From positions 310,001 through 374,000 of the forward strand of contig NZ_CP048117.1 of assembly GCF_000469135.2 (NCBI RefSeq): DNA of 64,000 nucleotides, given 5' to 3'. This DNA is from Bacillus sp. SB49 (GTDB lineage Bacteria > Bacillota > Bacilli > Bacillales > Halobacillaceae). The notes below the pieces were generated by a model that searched no databases, was not told where the DNA came from, and was given only the letters and a program-made list of their open reading frames with translations. Positions 1 to 8,698 of this stretch are shown here, one piece after another; position 1 is the first letter of the stretch; every line of letters starts with the position of its first letter. A program made the position numbers and the translations under genes.

Positions 1-27
1 TTTCAAGCTTTTTCTTCTAAATACCAT
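1..27 (-). CDS. first codons of a gene running off the window
   Basis: Only nine codons (MVFRRKSLK) are visible. They are supported by a strong ribosome site (AAGGAGG at about 36-42) and an ATG at 25-27 read on the minus strand, lying just downstream of the GH68 gene and its terminator. The basic start would fit a signal peptide or a cytoplasmic protein; the product cannot be identified. A second fructan or sucrose enzyme would be usual next to a GH68 gene, but this is a guess. Confidence 0.45.
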
Positions 28-53
28 TAGTCTTACCTCCTTATTTAAAAGAA

Positions 54-87
54 AAGAAGCTGGTTTTGCTTAAAAACCTAGCTTCTT
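54..87 (-). terminator. rho-independent terminator after the GH68 gene
   Basis: Inverted repeat AAGAAGCT..AGCTTCTT extended by GGTTTT/AAAACC with one bulged base, followed on the minus strand by a T-rich tract (TTCTTTT). It sits 16 bases past the GH68 stop codon. Confidence 0.7.
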
Positions 88-102
88 TCCATTGGTTCTT
101 CA

Positions 103-1380
103 TTATCCGTGGATTTCACCTTCACCCATAACGTTAGTGATCTTGGATGTATCACCTTTGAGATTAATCTTAAGGGTTGGGGCAAAAGAGCCGCCGAATT
201 GGAAGTTTCCATTCTCATCATAAAATTCATTCACAAAACTAATGACTTGTCCGTGTGGTAAAACAGCCCATGAGTAGGTTTGGAATGGATCTTCTTTCGG
301 ATTCGCCACAACAAGACCATTTCCGTTCATCGGTTCATAATCTCCGAATAGAGATTCACCATGGAATCCGTAGAGCCCGTCCGGCCCTTTTAGACCTGGG
401 GCGAAGGTGAATTCGTGTGTAATCGTGAACAGGTAGTAATCATTACCTTTCTTCACAACATGCGGACGCTCCAATTGTTGGTTTGTCCCGTTTGCCTCCA
501 ACAGTGGAGGAAGAAGTTCAAAATCAGTCAGGTCATCGTTTGTCGCTTCAGCGATACCGATGTTCCCGTTATAATTCTCTGCACCGGCTGGAACATCCTC
601 ACCTGTAGATCCGATGTGCTTCTGCTTCAATGTCTTATCAAACCCACCACTGTTTCCTTCAAAAATGAGGTACTCTTCCCCTGTTTCAGGGTCTTGGAAG
701 AACCAAGGGTCACGGAAGGAATAAATGATATCACCGGTTTTCTGTTCTTGTGTTTCGTAGTATTTTCCATCTGCCTCTGCCAGGATTTGATGTTCCCCCT
801 GGTTAGATACAGTGACGCCGGAGTTCCCTTTGGCATCCATTTCAAACGTTGTCTTTGCTAAACGTTGTTCGAAAGTCGGTTCCCCTTTACGTCCAGTAGC
901 TGTGTAGAAAAGGTGGACCTTTCCGTCTTTATCCAGCATTGCAGATCCAGCCCATTGACGGGAACCAAAGGCTTTTTCCTGATCATAAGGAACATCACCC
1001 ATCGTCCAGTCTTTTCCATTCTTGGAATAGAAGTAACGAATAACGGCGTGATCATGGCGTCCGCCCCACGTATAATCCTTGCTTGCAGTCAGGGCAAAGG
1101 TAACATAGTAACCTTTGATTTTCGCAATAGAACCATCACGGTTTCTTAAAGGCCAGGTATCCCATATCCAGTAGTCAGGTGCCACATCAGTGAAAGAATC
1201 GAGATTAGGCGCTGTATTCTCTTCCGTCAATTGGAAGTTTTGTGCGTCTTCTCTCGACCAAACTGGAGTGTCCTCGTCTGTTTGTGCATTTGCTTGAAGA
1301 GGGCTTTGTGCCAATGTTCCAACGAGAACAAGACCGGTTAACGCAATTTTAGATAATAAAGAAGAATAAGTACGTTTCAT
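103..1380 (-). CDS. secreted GH68 fructosyltransferase (levansucrase/invertase type)
   Basis: A 425-residue enzyme expected to cleave sucrose and transfer fructose to make levan or fructo-oligosaccharides outside the cell. Residues 1-33 form a Sec signal peptide ending near QANAQ. GH68 landmarks are visible: WDTWPL with the nucleophile Asp74, QWAGSAML near 142-149, RDP with transition-state stabiliser Asp224, and ERPHVV with acid/base Glu304. The ERPHVV and TYSWAVLPHG motifs resemble the enzymes of Gram-negative bacteria and actinobacteria more than B. subtilis SacB, so it may be a transferred variant. Start has AGGAGG upstream. Two palindromic operators lie between this gene and the next. 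Whether it polymerises or only hydrolyses cannot be read from sequence. Confidence 0.93.
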   Translation of the reverse strand: MKRTYSSLLSKIALTGLVLVGTLAQSPLQANAQTDEDTPVWSREDAQNFQLTEENTAPNLDSFTDVAPDYWIWDTWPLRNRDGSIAKIKGYYVTFALTASKDYTWGGRHDHAVIRYFYSKNGKDWTMGDVPYDQEKAFGSRQWAGSAMLDKDGKVHLFYTATGRKGEPTFEQRLAKTTFEMDAKGNSGVTVSNQGEHQILAEADGKYYETQEQKTGDIIYSFRDPWFFQDPETGEEYLIFEGNSGGFDKTLKQKHIGSTGEDVPAGAENYNGNIGIAEATNDDLTDFELLPPLLEANGTNQQLERPHVVKKGNDYYLFTITHEFTFAPGLKGPDGLYGFHGESLFGDYEPMNGNGLVVANPKEDPFQTYSWAVLPHGQVISFVNEFYDENGNFQFGGSFAPTLKINLKGDTSKITNVMGEGEIHG

Positions 1381-1432
1381 TGTTGCCTCCTAATATGTAG
1401 TAGTATTATGCTCCGGAGCACATGGTTAACTT

Positions 1433-1450
1433 TATGGAATGGATTCCATA
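1433..1450. promoter_or_regulatory. palindromic operator 53 bp upstream of the GH68 start
   Basis: Perfect 8-bp inverted repeat TATGGAAT-GG-ATTCCATA. It shares the TATGGAAT/ATTCCATA arms with the palindrome at 1625-1646, so both are probably bound by the same dimeric regulator. The arms and symmetrical centre resemble LacI-family operators; no such regulator is encoded in the window. Confidence 0.65.
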
Positions 1451-1624
1451 TGGTCAATGCAGGCCAAAAGTATCAGCCATTAGTGGAATTAAATTGAAAG
1501 AGGGGATGTACCAAGGGTCTTAAGCTTAATCTTAATTATGCAAAGGTTTCCAACTAAAGAAAAAAATGAGATAATAATATCGACTCTTCTGTATGATTTT
1601 GTAAATTATTCGTTATTAATAGAT

Positions 1625-1646
1625 TATATGGAATCGATTCCATATA
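1625..1646. promoter_or_regulatory. 22-bp perfect palindrome, probable LacI-type operator
   Basis: The half-site TATATGGAATC is followed immediately by its exact reverse complement, giving a central CG as in LacI/CcpA/PurR-family operators. It lies 190 bp from the other operator and about 140 bp before the AI-2E permease gene, so it could act on either divergent gene or support DNA looping. The rest of the 408-bp gap 1381-1788 is AT-rich and holds no convincing gene. Confidence 0.65.
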
Positions 1647-1788
1647 GGGATAAGGTCTTTGGTTCAATGGTAGAGTAAAAGGAAGAATCGCTCGACCGGT
1701 GAATCAAAAGTGTTCATTATGGGGTTTCTATTATGATAAACTGAGGAAAAATAAAGAAGAGTTGTTTATTCGTGAAGGGGTAATGATT

Positions 1789-2943
1789 ATGAATCGTTGG
1801 GATTCCACACCGTTTATCCGATTTTTCGGCGGCAGGAAATTATTATATGTTTTAGGGATCTTGCTGTTAATCGGTTTGAATATTTTCATTTATTCAAGTG
1901 TCGGCTTTATTTTCGAGCCTTTCTTCATATTTGTAAAAACGGTGGCACTGCCGTTAATTCTCTCTGTAGTTGTTTACTATCTGCTTCGTCCGATCATTAA
2001 TTTACTGGAATCTTGGCGGATCAAACGGATATGGGGCATTTTGATGACGCTGCTTGTGCTGGTAGGTCTGATCACGCTGCTTATTGTCCTGATCATTCCG
2101 TTCCTGGAGAAACAGCTGATCAGTCTGGCGGAGGATTTACCGAAGTACCTTGGCGATATGATCAAGTCAGCAGATGAATGGTTGAAGAATTCCATCTTCT
2201 CCAGCTACTACACAAATATGTTCAATGATGTAGATGAGTTGTTGAACCAGGTACCTGATTATATATCATCCTATGCTTCTCAGACGGTCGAAGGGATTAC
2301 GAACATCATATCCACGGTGACAAGTGTGGTCGTTGCTTTAGTTACGCTTCCATTCATCCTTTTCTACCTTCTGAAAGACGGGCATCATCTGCCGGAGAAA
2401 ATTCTCCGTATGTTTCCTCCGAAAGCTCGTCCCGGAGTGAAGAGTGTCTTTCAGGGCATTGATCATCAGCTTAGTGCTTACATTCAAGGCCAGATCATCG
2501 TCAGTTTCTGTATCGGAGTGATGATGTACATCGGGTTCCTGATTATCGGCTTGGATTATGCTCTTTTACTTGCGGCAATCGCCAGTGTGACAAGTGTCGT
2601 ACCATATTTAGGACCGGCAATTGCAATTACGCCTGCCTTGATCATATCCATCGTGACATCACCATTTATGGTATTGAAGCTGGCCATTGTGTGGACAGTG
2701 GTCCAACTGCTTGAAGGGAAGTTTATCTCTCCACAGATTATGGGGAAAAGCCTGCATATCCACCCGGTTACGATCATCTTTGTCCTGCTTACGGCAGGCC
2801 ATTTGTTCGGGGTAGTCGGAATCATCCTCGCCATACCGGGATATGCCATTCTTAAAGTGTTCGTTTCCCATATCTTTTACTGGCTGCAGACACGGTACAA
2901 CCGCTTTGCGGAGGATGAAGATAAGTATAAACTGGATCAATAA
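1789..2943 (+). CDS. AI-2E family transporter (PerM/YueF-like permease)
   Basis: Polytopic membrane protein of 384 residues. It shows the family pattern: hydrophobic pairs at the N-terminus, a central amphipathic stretch, then GQIIVSF and a C-terminal block with VPYLGPAIAITPALI and GKSLHIHPVTIIFVLLTAGHLFGVVGIILAIP, both characteristic of the AI-2E/PerM family. Members export autoinducer-2 in E. coli or act as Na+/H+ antiporters in halophilic Bacillaceae; substrate unknown here. The ATG at 1789 is preferred because GAAGGGG lies 8 bases upstream; a GTG at 1699 would add 30 residues without a ribosome site. Confidence 0.88.
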   Translation: MNRWDSTPFIRFFGGRKLLYVLGILLLIGLNIFIYSSVGFIFEPFFIFVKTVALPLILSVVVYYLLRPIINLLESWRIKRIWGILMTLLVLVGLITLLIVLIIPFLEKQLISLAEDLPKYLGDMIKSADEWLKNSIFSSYYTNMFNDVDELLNQVPDYISSYASQTVEGITNIISTVTSVVVALVTLPFILFYLLKDGHHLPEKILRMFPPKARPGVKSVFQGIDHQLSAYIQGQIIVSFCIGVMMYIGFLIIGLDYALLLAAIASVTSVVPYLGPAIAITPALIISIVTSPFMVLKLAIVWTVVQLLEGKFISPQIMGKSLHIHPVTIIFVLLTAGHLFGVVGIILAIPGYAILKVFVSHIFYWLQTRYNRFAEDEDKYKLDQ

Positions 2944-2946
2944 ATT

Positions 2947-2977
2947 AAAAGAAGCGGGCCTCAAGTCCGCTTCTTTT
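2947..2977. terminator. bidirectional terminator between convergent genes
   Basis: Stem AAAAGAAGCGG / CCGCTTCTTTT with a T run on the plus strand and an A run on the other side, serving the permease gene and the opposing cysteine dioxygenase gene, whose stop codon (2961-2963) lies inside the hairpin. Confidence 0.85.
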
Positions 2978-3524
2978 TTAATTGGATTTCTTTTACTTTC
3001 TGCTTCTGATCATCCGGCCACCATGCGCCGCAGTCAGTGGATACAATACAGGCAGCACATGCTTCCAGATCGTACACCTTCATTCCGCGGATGGGTGGGG
3101 AATAAAGGTGAAGCGTGATGAGTGGCTCTCCCCCTTCTTGCGCCATTTGGTGGACACCCCGCACAGGTGCGAAGAAACAAGACCCTTTATTTTGCGTCTC
3201 TGTAAAAAGCGGCTCAGGAAGACTGTCGTTCTCCACTCTGTAAATGGTCTGTTTGGTCCGGCCGCTTAGGACTTGGATCCATCCGGCTGATTGGCCATGG
3301 TCGTGCGGTGCACAAGCTAGGGCACTCCAATTCATGACGATCACTTCTACATGATCGTCCTGATACAAGACTTTCCGGGCGTATGGTTTCCCTGCCGGAT
3401 CTCGGAGAAAAGCAGTCACTTCCTCTAACGATACATCCAGGTTCAGCAGTGTTTGCTTGATCTCTTCCGGCTTCCATGAAGACATGGTGGAGAACGCTCT
3501 CTTCATACGTTCCAAAAGGTTCAT
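2961..3524 (-). CDS. cysteine dioxygenase family protein (cupin)
   Basis: A 187-residue cupin with the cysteine dioxygenase iron-binding signature APHDHGQSAGWIQVLSG (two His of the 3-His site) and a later VHQMAQ His. The enzyme oxidises L-cysteine to cysteine sulfinate with O2 and Fe(II), which is then broken down to pyruvate and sulfite or leads toward hypotaurine. The start at 3524 follows TAAGGAGGAA, which overlaps the stop of the upstream EamA gene, so the two genes form one transcription unit and may be translationally coupled. Upstream in-frame starts have no ribosome site. Confidence 0.88.
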   Translation of the reverse strand: MNLLERMKRAFSTMSSWKPEEIKQTLLNLDVSLEEVTAFLRDPAGKPYARKVLYQDDHVEVIVMNWSALACAPHDHGQSAGWIQVLSGRTKQTIYRVENDSLPEPLFTETQNKGSCFFAPVRGVHQMAQEGGEPLITLHLYSPPIRGMKVYDLEACAACIVSTDCGAWWPDDQKQKVKEIQLKKKRT

Positions 3525-3537
3525 TAGTTCTTCCTCC

Positions 3538-4440
3538 TTAATTCTTCCCATTGATAAATCTTCCTTGTACAATCATGACACCGAAAACAATAAGACAGCC
3601 TCCTGCGATAGAAGCAGGAGCTAATCGTTCATTTAAGATGAGAACCGCTGCACCAAGAGTAGCCAGTGGTTCAAAGTATAGAAATACGGAGACTTGAGAA
3701 GCCTTCATGACTTCAAGAGCCTTCGCCCAGTACCAATAAGCGACGGCGGAAACGAAGATGCCCAGAAAAAGAAGGTGGCTCCAATCAGCAGATGTGAGAC
3801 CGTAAAGCTGCTGGATACCGTTATTTCTGACAAAGAAGGGAAGGGTAAGAATAAACCCGATCATACTCATATAAAAGGTGAGGACGAGAGGTGGCAGCGG
3901 GACGGCAAGTGCTCGAAGCAATATGGTGTAAACCGCCCAATTAAGTGTGCTTAGGATCATTAGAATATATCCAATAGATAGAGAGAATTCCAGACTCATT
4001 CCCCGTCCCCAAGTCGTGATCATCAGAACTCCAGTGACGGATAAAGTGATTCCCAGAACTTTCCCTATAGTGATCCTCTCCTGAAGAAATAGAAAGGAGA
4101 GGAAAATAGTGAATATTGGGGAAAAGGCGATGAGCCAGCCTGCATCGGATGCTTGGATAGTTAATAAAGCGGATGCTTGGATAACTTGATGAATAAATAC
4201 ACCCAGAACCCCGAGGATGATTAAATGCGGAAGGTTGGAGATGCGGACCTTCCATGGTTCTCTCAAAAGAAGAATAAGCAGAAATAAGAAAAGGGATCCG
4301 ATTCCGAACCGTACGACGAGAAGCGATAAGGGATCCATCTTATCCAAGACGGCCTTCGTGGATACAAAAGAGATCCCCCAGAATGTAATAGACAGGAAAG
4401 CGTAAAAGGAGGCCCCGGCCCTTGTTTGAGACATTCCCAT
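3538..4440 (-). CDS. EamA/DMT-family transporter
   Basis: 300-residue protein with ten predicted membrane helices arranged as two EamA repeats (first about 10-140, second about 155-295), as in RhaT/YdcZ-type drug/metabolite exporters such as those for cysteine, threonine or other amino acids. It is the first gene of a two-gene unit with cysteine dioxygenase, which suggests, but does not prove, that the substrate is a sulfur metabolite. GAAGGAAGG lies 12 bases before the ATG; an alternative ATG is two codons in. Confidence 0.88.
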   Translation of the reverse strand: MGMSQTRAGASFYAFLSITFWGISFVSTKAVLDKMDPLSLLVVRFGIGSLFLFLLILLLREPWKVRISNLPHLIILGVLGVFIHQVIQASALLTIQASDAGWLIAFSPIFTIFLSFLFLQERITIGKVLGITLSVTGVLMITTWGRGMSLEFSLSIGYILMILSTLNWAVYTILLRALAVPLPPLVLTFYMSMIGFILTLPFFVRNNGIQQLYGLTSADWSHLLFLGIFVSAVAYWYWAKALEVMKASQVSVFLYFEPLATLGAAVLILNERLAPASIAGGCLIVFGVMIVQGRFINGKN

Positions 4441-4516
4441 GTGAATGATATTCCTTCCTTCAAAAAAGTGTCCCTATACTATATGCACATAGTGGACGAG
4501 CATGAATCGCAGGAAG

Positions 4517-4547
4517 AAAAAAAGAACCCACATGAGGGTTCTTTTTT
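4517..4547 (-). terminator. terminator after the YeiH-type exporter gene
   Basis: GAACCC/GGGTTC stem extended by A-tract/T-tract pairing, loop ACATGA; T-rich on both strands. It lies 20 bases downstream of the exporter stop on the minus strand. Confidence 0.75.
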
Positions 4548-4566
4548 CGCTGGGAGATACCTGTTT

Positions 4567-5562
4567 TCAGGCAACGATCCAATAGGTGAATAAGGAAAGA
4601 AGGACCGATGTGACAAGCAGCAACAGCGTCGGTTTCCATGCTTTGTTCTTCACATCAGAGAGACTCACATTCAAGCCGAGACCAACCATCGCCATTGTCA
4701 AAATAAAGGACGTTCCTGTCGATATACCGTTCATAACAGTAGCGGGTATTGTAAACAGCGTTCCATCTATATAGCTGCCGAACAAGCTCAAAGCAATAAA
4801 ACCCAGAAGGAACCATGGGAAAGCGATAGCACGGCCGCTTTCTTCATTCCGTTTTTTTCGGTTCATGATCCATACGAGAATCAGGCTGACCGGTACGAGC
4901 AGGAAGACACGACTGAGCTTGGCAAGGAGAGCCATGGCAAGTCCGTCTTCTCCTGCAGGCTCTCCTGCAAGTGCGACATGTGCGATTTCGTGAAGACTTA
5001 AGCCCGCCCACATTCCGTAGGTCTCTGCGTCTGCCGGCAATAAGGGGCGGATAATCGTGTATGCGATGGCGAACAGGGTACCGATCACCGATATGATACC
5101 TGCGCTTAGAGCGGTGTCTTTTTCCTTCGCTTTCAAGATTGGAGAAACCGCTGCAATTGCGGAAGCACCACATATGCCGGTGCCGATACCGAGCAGCAAA
5201 GTAAGCGATTTGTCTGCTTTGAAGATTTTCGCAAGCAGCATCATCAAGCCGACAGCGAACAGGATAACGAGTGTACCGCGGAATAGTAAAGGTAATCCTT
5301 CATGAAGAATGACATCGATGTTCAGTTTTAAACCGAATAATATGATAGCTAAACGAAGCAGCTTCTTCGTCGAAAAGCGGATTCCTGTGTGCAGTCGCTC
5401 GGGATATCCGAAGAAGTGTCTGTAAATGACAGCAAGCACAATTGCTGCTGCCAACGGCCCCACTTGGTTAACAAGCGGCAGCTCAGCCACAAGGAATCCT
5501 GCAGCAGCAAGGATGGCGGTAAAAACAATTCCGGGAAGGTAATTTCTTATTTGTTGATTCAT
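4567..5562 (-). CDS. YeiH family putative sulfate exporter (UPF0324)
   Basis: 331-residue membrane protein with about ten helices and the family core GIGTGICGASAIAAVSPILKAKEKD followed by SVIGTLFAIAYTII and GLSLHEIAHVALAG. E. coli YeiH and relatives are annotated as putative sulfate or sulfite exporters; the substrate is not firmly established. The start at 5562 follows AGAAGGAGG. A LysR regulator is divergently transcribed 108 bp away, the same pairing seen for yeiH/yeiE in enterobacteria, pointing to sulfur-responsive control. It neighbours the cysteine dioxygenase operon, whose pathway releases sulfite. Confidence 0.9.
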   Translation of the reverse strand: MNQQIRNYLPGIVFTAILAAAGFLVAELPLVNQVGPLAAAIVLAVIYRHFFGYPERLHTGIRFSTKKLLRLAIILFGLKLNIDVILHEGLPLLFRGTLVILFAVGLMMLLAKIFKADKSLTLLLGIGTGICGASAIAAVSPILKAKEKDTALSAGIISVIGTLFAIAYTIIRPLLPADAETYGMWAGLSLHEIAHVALAGEPAGEDGLAMALLAKLSRVFLLVPVSLILVWIMNRKKRNEESGRAIAFPWFLLGFIALSLFGSYIDGTLFTIPATVMNGISTGTSFILTMAMVGLGLNVSLSDVKNKAWKPTLLLLVTSVLLSLFTYWIVA

Positions 5563-5670
5563 AGGTGTATCCTCCTTCTGACCATTCCCCATCATACGCC
5601 CGGACTATCTATTAGTAAAATAAAACTTTATAATGGTTATAATTAAAAAACATAATGATTGGGTGAGACT

Positions 5671-6570
5671 ATGGATTTTGAAGCGATGAAAACCTTTGTG
5701 GCAGTGGTGGATCAAAAAAGCTTTACAAAAGCAGCAGCCAGCTTAAATCTGTCCCAACCGACAGTAAGTTCCCACATAAAGAATTTAGAACGTTATTTTG
5801 ATGCTACGTTGATTGATCGATCGCCGAAGCGTTTTCATTTGACAAAGACAGGGGAGATTGTCTATCAGCGTTCAAGGCAGGCAATCGGTTTGATCGATAA
5901 GGCCGTTCAGGAAGTATCAGAATACCAGCGGGAGCTTGGTGGACTGATTCGTATCGGTGCGAGTTATACGGTGGGGGAATACATTCTTCCGCCTATTTTA
6001 AAAGCATTCGATCAGGCTTACCCGTCTGTTGATTTACAGGTAAGAATTGAAAACTCGAAGCGGATTAATGAGGCCGTCCAGCACCATGACTTGGATGTGG
6101 GACTCATAGAGGGGAAGGTTACCCAGCATGGTTTAAGCTCGGAGCCGTTCATGGAAGATGAAATGGTCGTCCTCGTGCCGGAGGCCCATCCGATTCGAAA
6201 ACAATCGTCTATTACTTTCGCTGATCTCCAGGATCAGACGTGGATCACCCGGGAAGAAGGATCAGGTACAAGAGCGATGATGGATTCCATGTTGGAGAGC
6301 TTCAACATTCGTCCGAAGAAGATGATTACAATCGGAAGTAATCACGGAGTTGTCCAAGGGGTGAAAGCGGGTCTTGGTTTGTCCTTTTTATCTAAAACAG
6401 TTGTCTGTCACACAGGTGTCGAACACCTGATCATGCAGCTTCCCTATATAAAAACAACGACGCGGTATTTTTCTATCGTCACTCCGATGAACAGAGAAGA
6501 AATCAGCGACTCTGTGGACAAGTTCATGGAGGAAGTGCGAGCGCTCCACCAATTGTCAAAGAATTATTAA
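5671..6570 (+). CDS. LysR-family regulator (CysL/YeiE-like) of the divergent exporter
   Basis: 299-residue LysR regulator: N-terminal helix-turn-helix (MKTFVAVVDQKSFTKAAASLNLSQPTVSSHIKNLE), then a substrate-binding domain with the conserved GASYTVGEYILPPIL and GVVQGVKAGLGLSFLSK stretches. CysL/YwfK-type regulators activate sulfite reductase genes and YeiE/YeiH form a divergent pair. ATG at 5671 is chosen because the HTH begins at once; GGGTGAG lies close upstream. The 108-bp divergent region contains a direct repeat TTATAAT-GG-TTATAAT near 5628-5643 that may hold the promoter and regulator site. Confidence 0.9.
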   Translation: MDFEAMKTFVAVVDQKSFTKAAASLNLSQPTVSSHIKNLERYFDATLIDRSPKRFHLTKTGEIVYQRSRQAIGLIDKAVQEVSEYQRELGGLIRIGASYTVGEYILPPILKAFDQAYPSVDLQVRIENSKRINEAVQHHDLDVGLIEGKVTQHGLSSEPFMEDEMVVLVPEAHPIRKQSSITFADLQDQTWITREEGSGTRAMMDSMLESFNIRPKKMITIGSNHGVVQGVKAGLGLSFLSKTVVCHTGVEHLIMQLPYIKTTTRYFSIVTPMNREEISDSVDKFMEEVRALHQLSKNY

Positions 6571-6617
6571 ATTTACCGGCATCTTATTCTGATAAGATGA
6601 AAGAGAGAGGGATTTGG

Positions 6618-7121
6618 TTGAACGTAGAGAAATGGTATAAGGGTGATGATTTACAGGAAATTATCCAGATGATCAGAGAGACCATTTGCGACGATGACTG
6701 TTCTCCTTATTCGGAAAAACAACGGGAGGCTTGGGCTGCGGGGTTCCTTGATACACAGGGGCTGTGCGAACGGTTAAAGAAAAGCAGTACGTGGGTGGTC
6801 AGGGAAAACGGGCGTGTCATCGGCCTTGGAAGCCTGTACAAAGACGTCGTGGACCTTCTTTATGTCCATAAGTACAGCCGGCGCAGAGGGGTCGCTTCCC
6901 TTTTGCTTCATAAGCTGATGGAAGAAGCGGTTCAACAGCGTAGGTGTTTGTTGACAACCGAAGCAAGCTTCCCTGCTGTTCCTTTCTTTGAGAGTCACGG
7001 ATTTGCAGCAGTAGCGGAACAAACAAAGGTCGTTCGAGGCATTTCGATAAAAAATGTCCAAATGTGCAAAGAATGGCATAACGAAGATGATCCGAGGGTA
7101 AAGAAGAGTATAAAAAATTGA
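6618..7121 (+). CDS. GNAT-family N-acetyltransferase
   Basis: About 167 residues with the acetyl-CoA binding A motif DLLYVHKYSRRRGVASLLLHKLMEEA and a C-terminal SHGFAAVAE typical of GNAT fold beta-6/7. Substrate unknown. A TTG at 6618 is preferred over ATG 6597 because AGAGAGAGGGA precedes it at good spacing, while the ATG lacks any ribosome site and lies right behind the LysR gene. Possibly co-transcribed with that gene (47-base gap). Confidence 0.85.
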   Translation: MNVEKWYKGDDLQEIIQMIRETICDDDCSPYSEKQREAWAAGFLDTQGLCERLKKSSTWVVRENGRVIGLGSLYKDVVDLLYVHKYSRRRGVASLLLHKLMEEAVQQRRCLLTTEASFPAVPFFESHGFAAVAEQTKVVRGISIKNVQMCKEWHNEDDPRVKKSIKN

Positions 7122-7211
7122 AACGCCGCCCGGTCCCCGCACGTACTTAATGGTAGACAGATGAATCTTTACGAACGTAGACCAAATCTTATTTCATACT
7201 GAGGTGAAAAA

Positions 7212-7304
7212 ATGAAAAGATTAGACCAGATCGTCGACTATTTGAAGGCACTGGGAGTTGAGGTAGAGAAGGTTTATCGCACACCGAAGGAAGAGACGAG
7301 ATAA
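7212..7304 (+). CDS. possible 30-residue peptide
   Basis: MKRLDQIVDYLKALGVEVEK... ends in KEETR. It has GAGGTGA at 7201-7207 before the ATG and is followed by a strong terminator. The sequence is amphipathic-helical and charged, like an autonomous micro-domain rather than random DNA. No family recognised; could be a real small protein or chance. Confidence 0.4.
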   Translation: MKRLDQIVDYLKALGVEVEKVYRTPKEETR

Positions 7305-7337
7305 GATAATCTTACAAACATAAAGACATCCAATAGC

Positions 7338-7369
7338 AGGTATGCTTCGGGTTATCCCGAAGCATACCT
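7338..7369. terminator. strong bidirectional terminator
   Basis: Perfect 14-bp stem AGGTATGCTTCGGG / CCCGAAGCATACCT with loop TTAT and T6 on the plus strand. It separates the plus-strand acetyltransferase/peptide unit from the convergent MFS gene ending at 7382. Confidence 0.92.
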
Positions 7370-7381
7370 TTTTTGCTTTGT

Positions 7382-8593
7382 TCAAGCGGATTGTTTAGCT
7401 GTGATCTCAAGGAATGCCGGGTGCTTCGATTGAATGACAGACCAGACGATGCCGAGAACAACCGGAATACCCAGCATGAGGAAAACATAACGGACGCCGT
7501 ATCCTTCTGCAATAAGGCCGAATATCGGCCCTGTCACGACGACAGATGTCTGGTTGCAGAGCATGCGTAAACTCGACATTCGTCCATGAAAGTCAGCATC
7601 GGTCACCATCTGCTGGATGGATTGCAGCAAGGCGCGGACAAAGGAAGTGCTGAGACCGATTAGAAAGAATCCGATAAAAGATACCCAGACCTGCTGGGTC
7701 CAGACAACGATGAGGAGCCCTGCCGCCATAAGCAGCAGAGACATGATACCCAGGCGGTTCCTGAAAGTAGACCACCACCACGTGCCCAGAACCCCTGCTG
7801 TGATTCCTCCAATGGAGAATACACTGTCCAGAAGTCCATAAACGAATGCATCCTGCTGCAGGTGCTCACTTGTATACACACTGAGAAAACCGAGTGTCGT
7901 ATGAAAGGTCAGTTGGCCGATCATAGTCATAACAAACAGGCCGTAAAGCATTCTGTTGGCGTGGACGTAAATGAATCCGCCTTTCAACTCATTCAAAAAG
8001 GAGGATGGAGGTCTTAATCCTCGCTCGTACAAAGGCTGATAAGCAAGGCGGGTGACGGCGATCCATCCAGCTGTATAAAGAAAGAGTACGATGGCTATGG
8101 ATACGTTCATGGTTACCAGGCCGGCCAGAAGCCCTCCAGATGAAGCTCCGGTCAAACTTCCAGTGATCGTCGCTGTATTGGACCATGAGAATATCCGCGG
8201 CAGCGATTCCTTTGGATAGACTTCTGCAACAAGGGCCTGTAATGAAGGTCTGAATAACGAACCGAGTGTCTGCATGATCATATGAGAACTAATGAATATC
8301 CATAGGTGCATCCATCCGAAGAAAAACGTACTCCATAACCCCAACAAACAACACGCGCTGAGCAAGCCTGCAATTCCGGCAAGGCGCTTCCGGTTTCCGC
8401 GATCAATGATTACTCCGAAAATAAGATTGGAAAATAACCCTGGTACGAACCCGAAGCTTACGAGGAGACCAGTATATAAAGCATTGTCTGTCCACTGATA
8501 GAGGAACCAGGTAATCAGGACAAAGTACATAGCTCTGCCGCACTCATAGAGAAAGTAAGCGCTCATCAGCTTTTGTGTAAGAAAACGATCCAT
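7382..8593 (-). CDS. MFS exporter
   Basis: 403-residue major facilitator protein with 12 hydrophobic segments and the MFS_3-like motif pattern NLIFGVIIDRGNRKRLAGIAG between helices 2 and 3. Such proteins (EntS-like) usually expel drugs, siderophores or other small molecules. A LysR regulator is divergently transcribed 105 bp away and is the likely controller. Start codon follows an AGGAGGTG ribosome site. Confidence 0.88.
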   Translation of the reverse strand: MDRFLTQKLMSAYFLYECGRAMYFVLITWFLYQWTDNALYTGLLVSFGFVPGLFSNLIFGVIIDRGNRKRLAGIAGLLSACCLLGLWSTFFFGWMHLWIFISSHMIMQTLGSLFRPSLQALVAEVYPKESLPRIFSWSNTATITGSLTGASSGGLLAGLVTMNVSIAIVLFLYTAGWIAVTRLAYQPLYERGLRPPSSFLNELKGGFIYVHANRMLYGLFVMTMIGQLTFHTTLGFLSVYTSEHLQQDAFVYGLLDSVFSIGGITAGVLGTWWWSTFRNRLGIMSLLLMAAGLLIVVWTQQVWVSFIGFFLIGLSTSFVRALLQSIQQMVTDADFHGRMSSLRMLCNQTSVVVTGPIFGLIAEGYGVRYVFLMLGIPVVLGIVWSVIQSKHPAFLEITAKQSA

Positions 8594-8698
8594 TTCCGCA
8601 CCTCCTAAATACTGTCTTTATCGTACTGCTTTTATAGGTATTTGAATAATACTGGTTTATAATGAAAAGTGATAAGTAAAAGTTATGGAGGGATAGCG

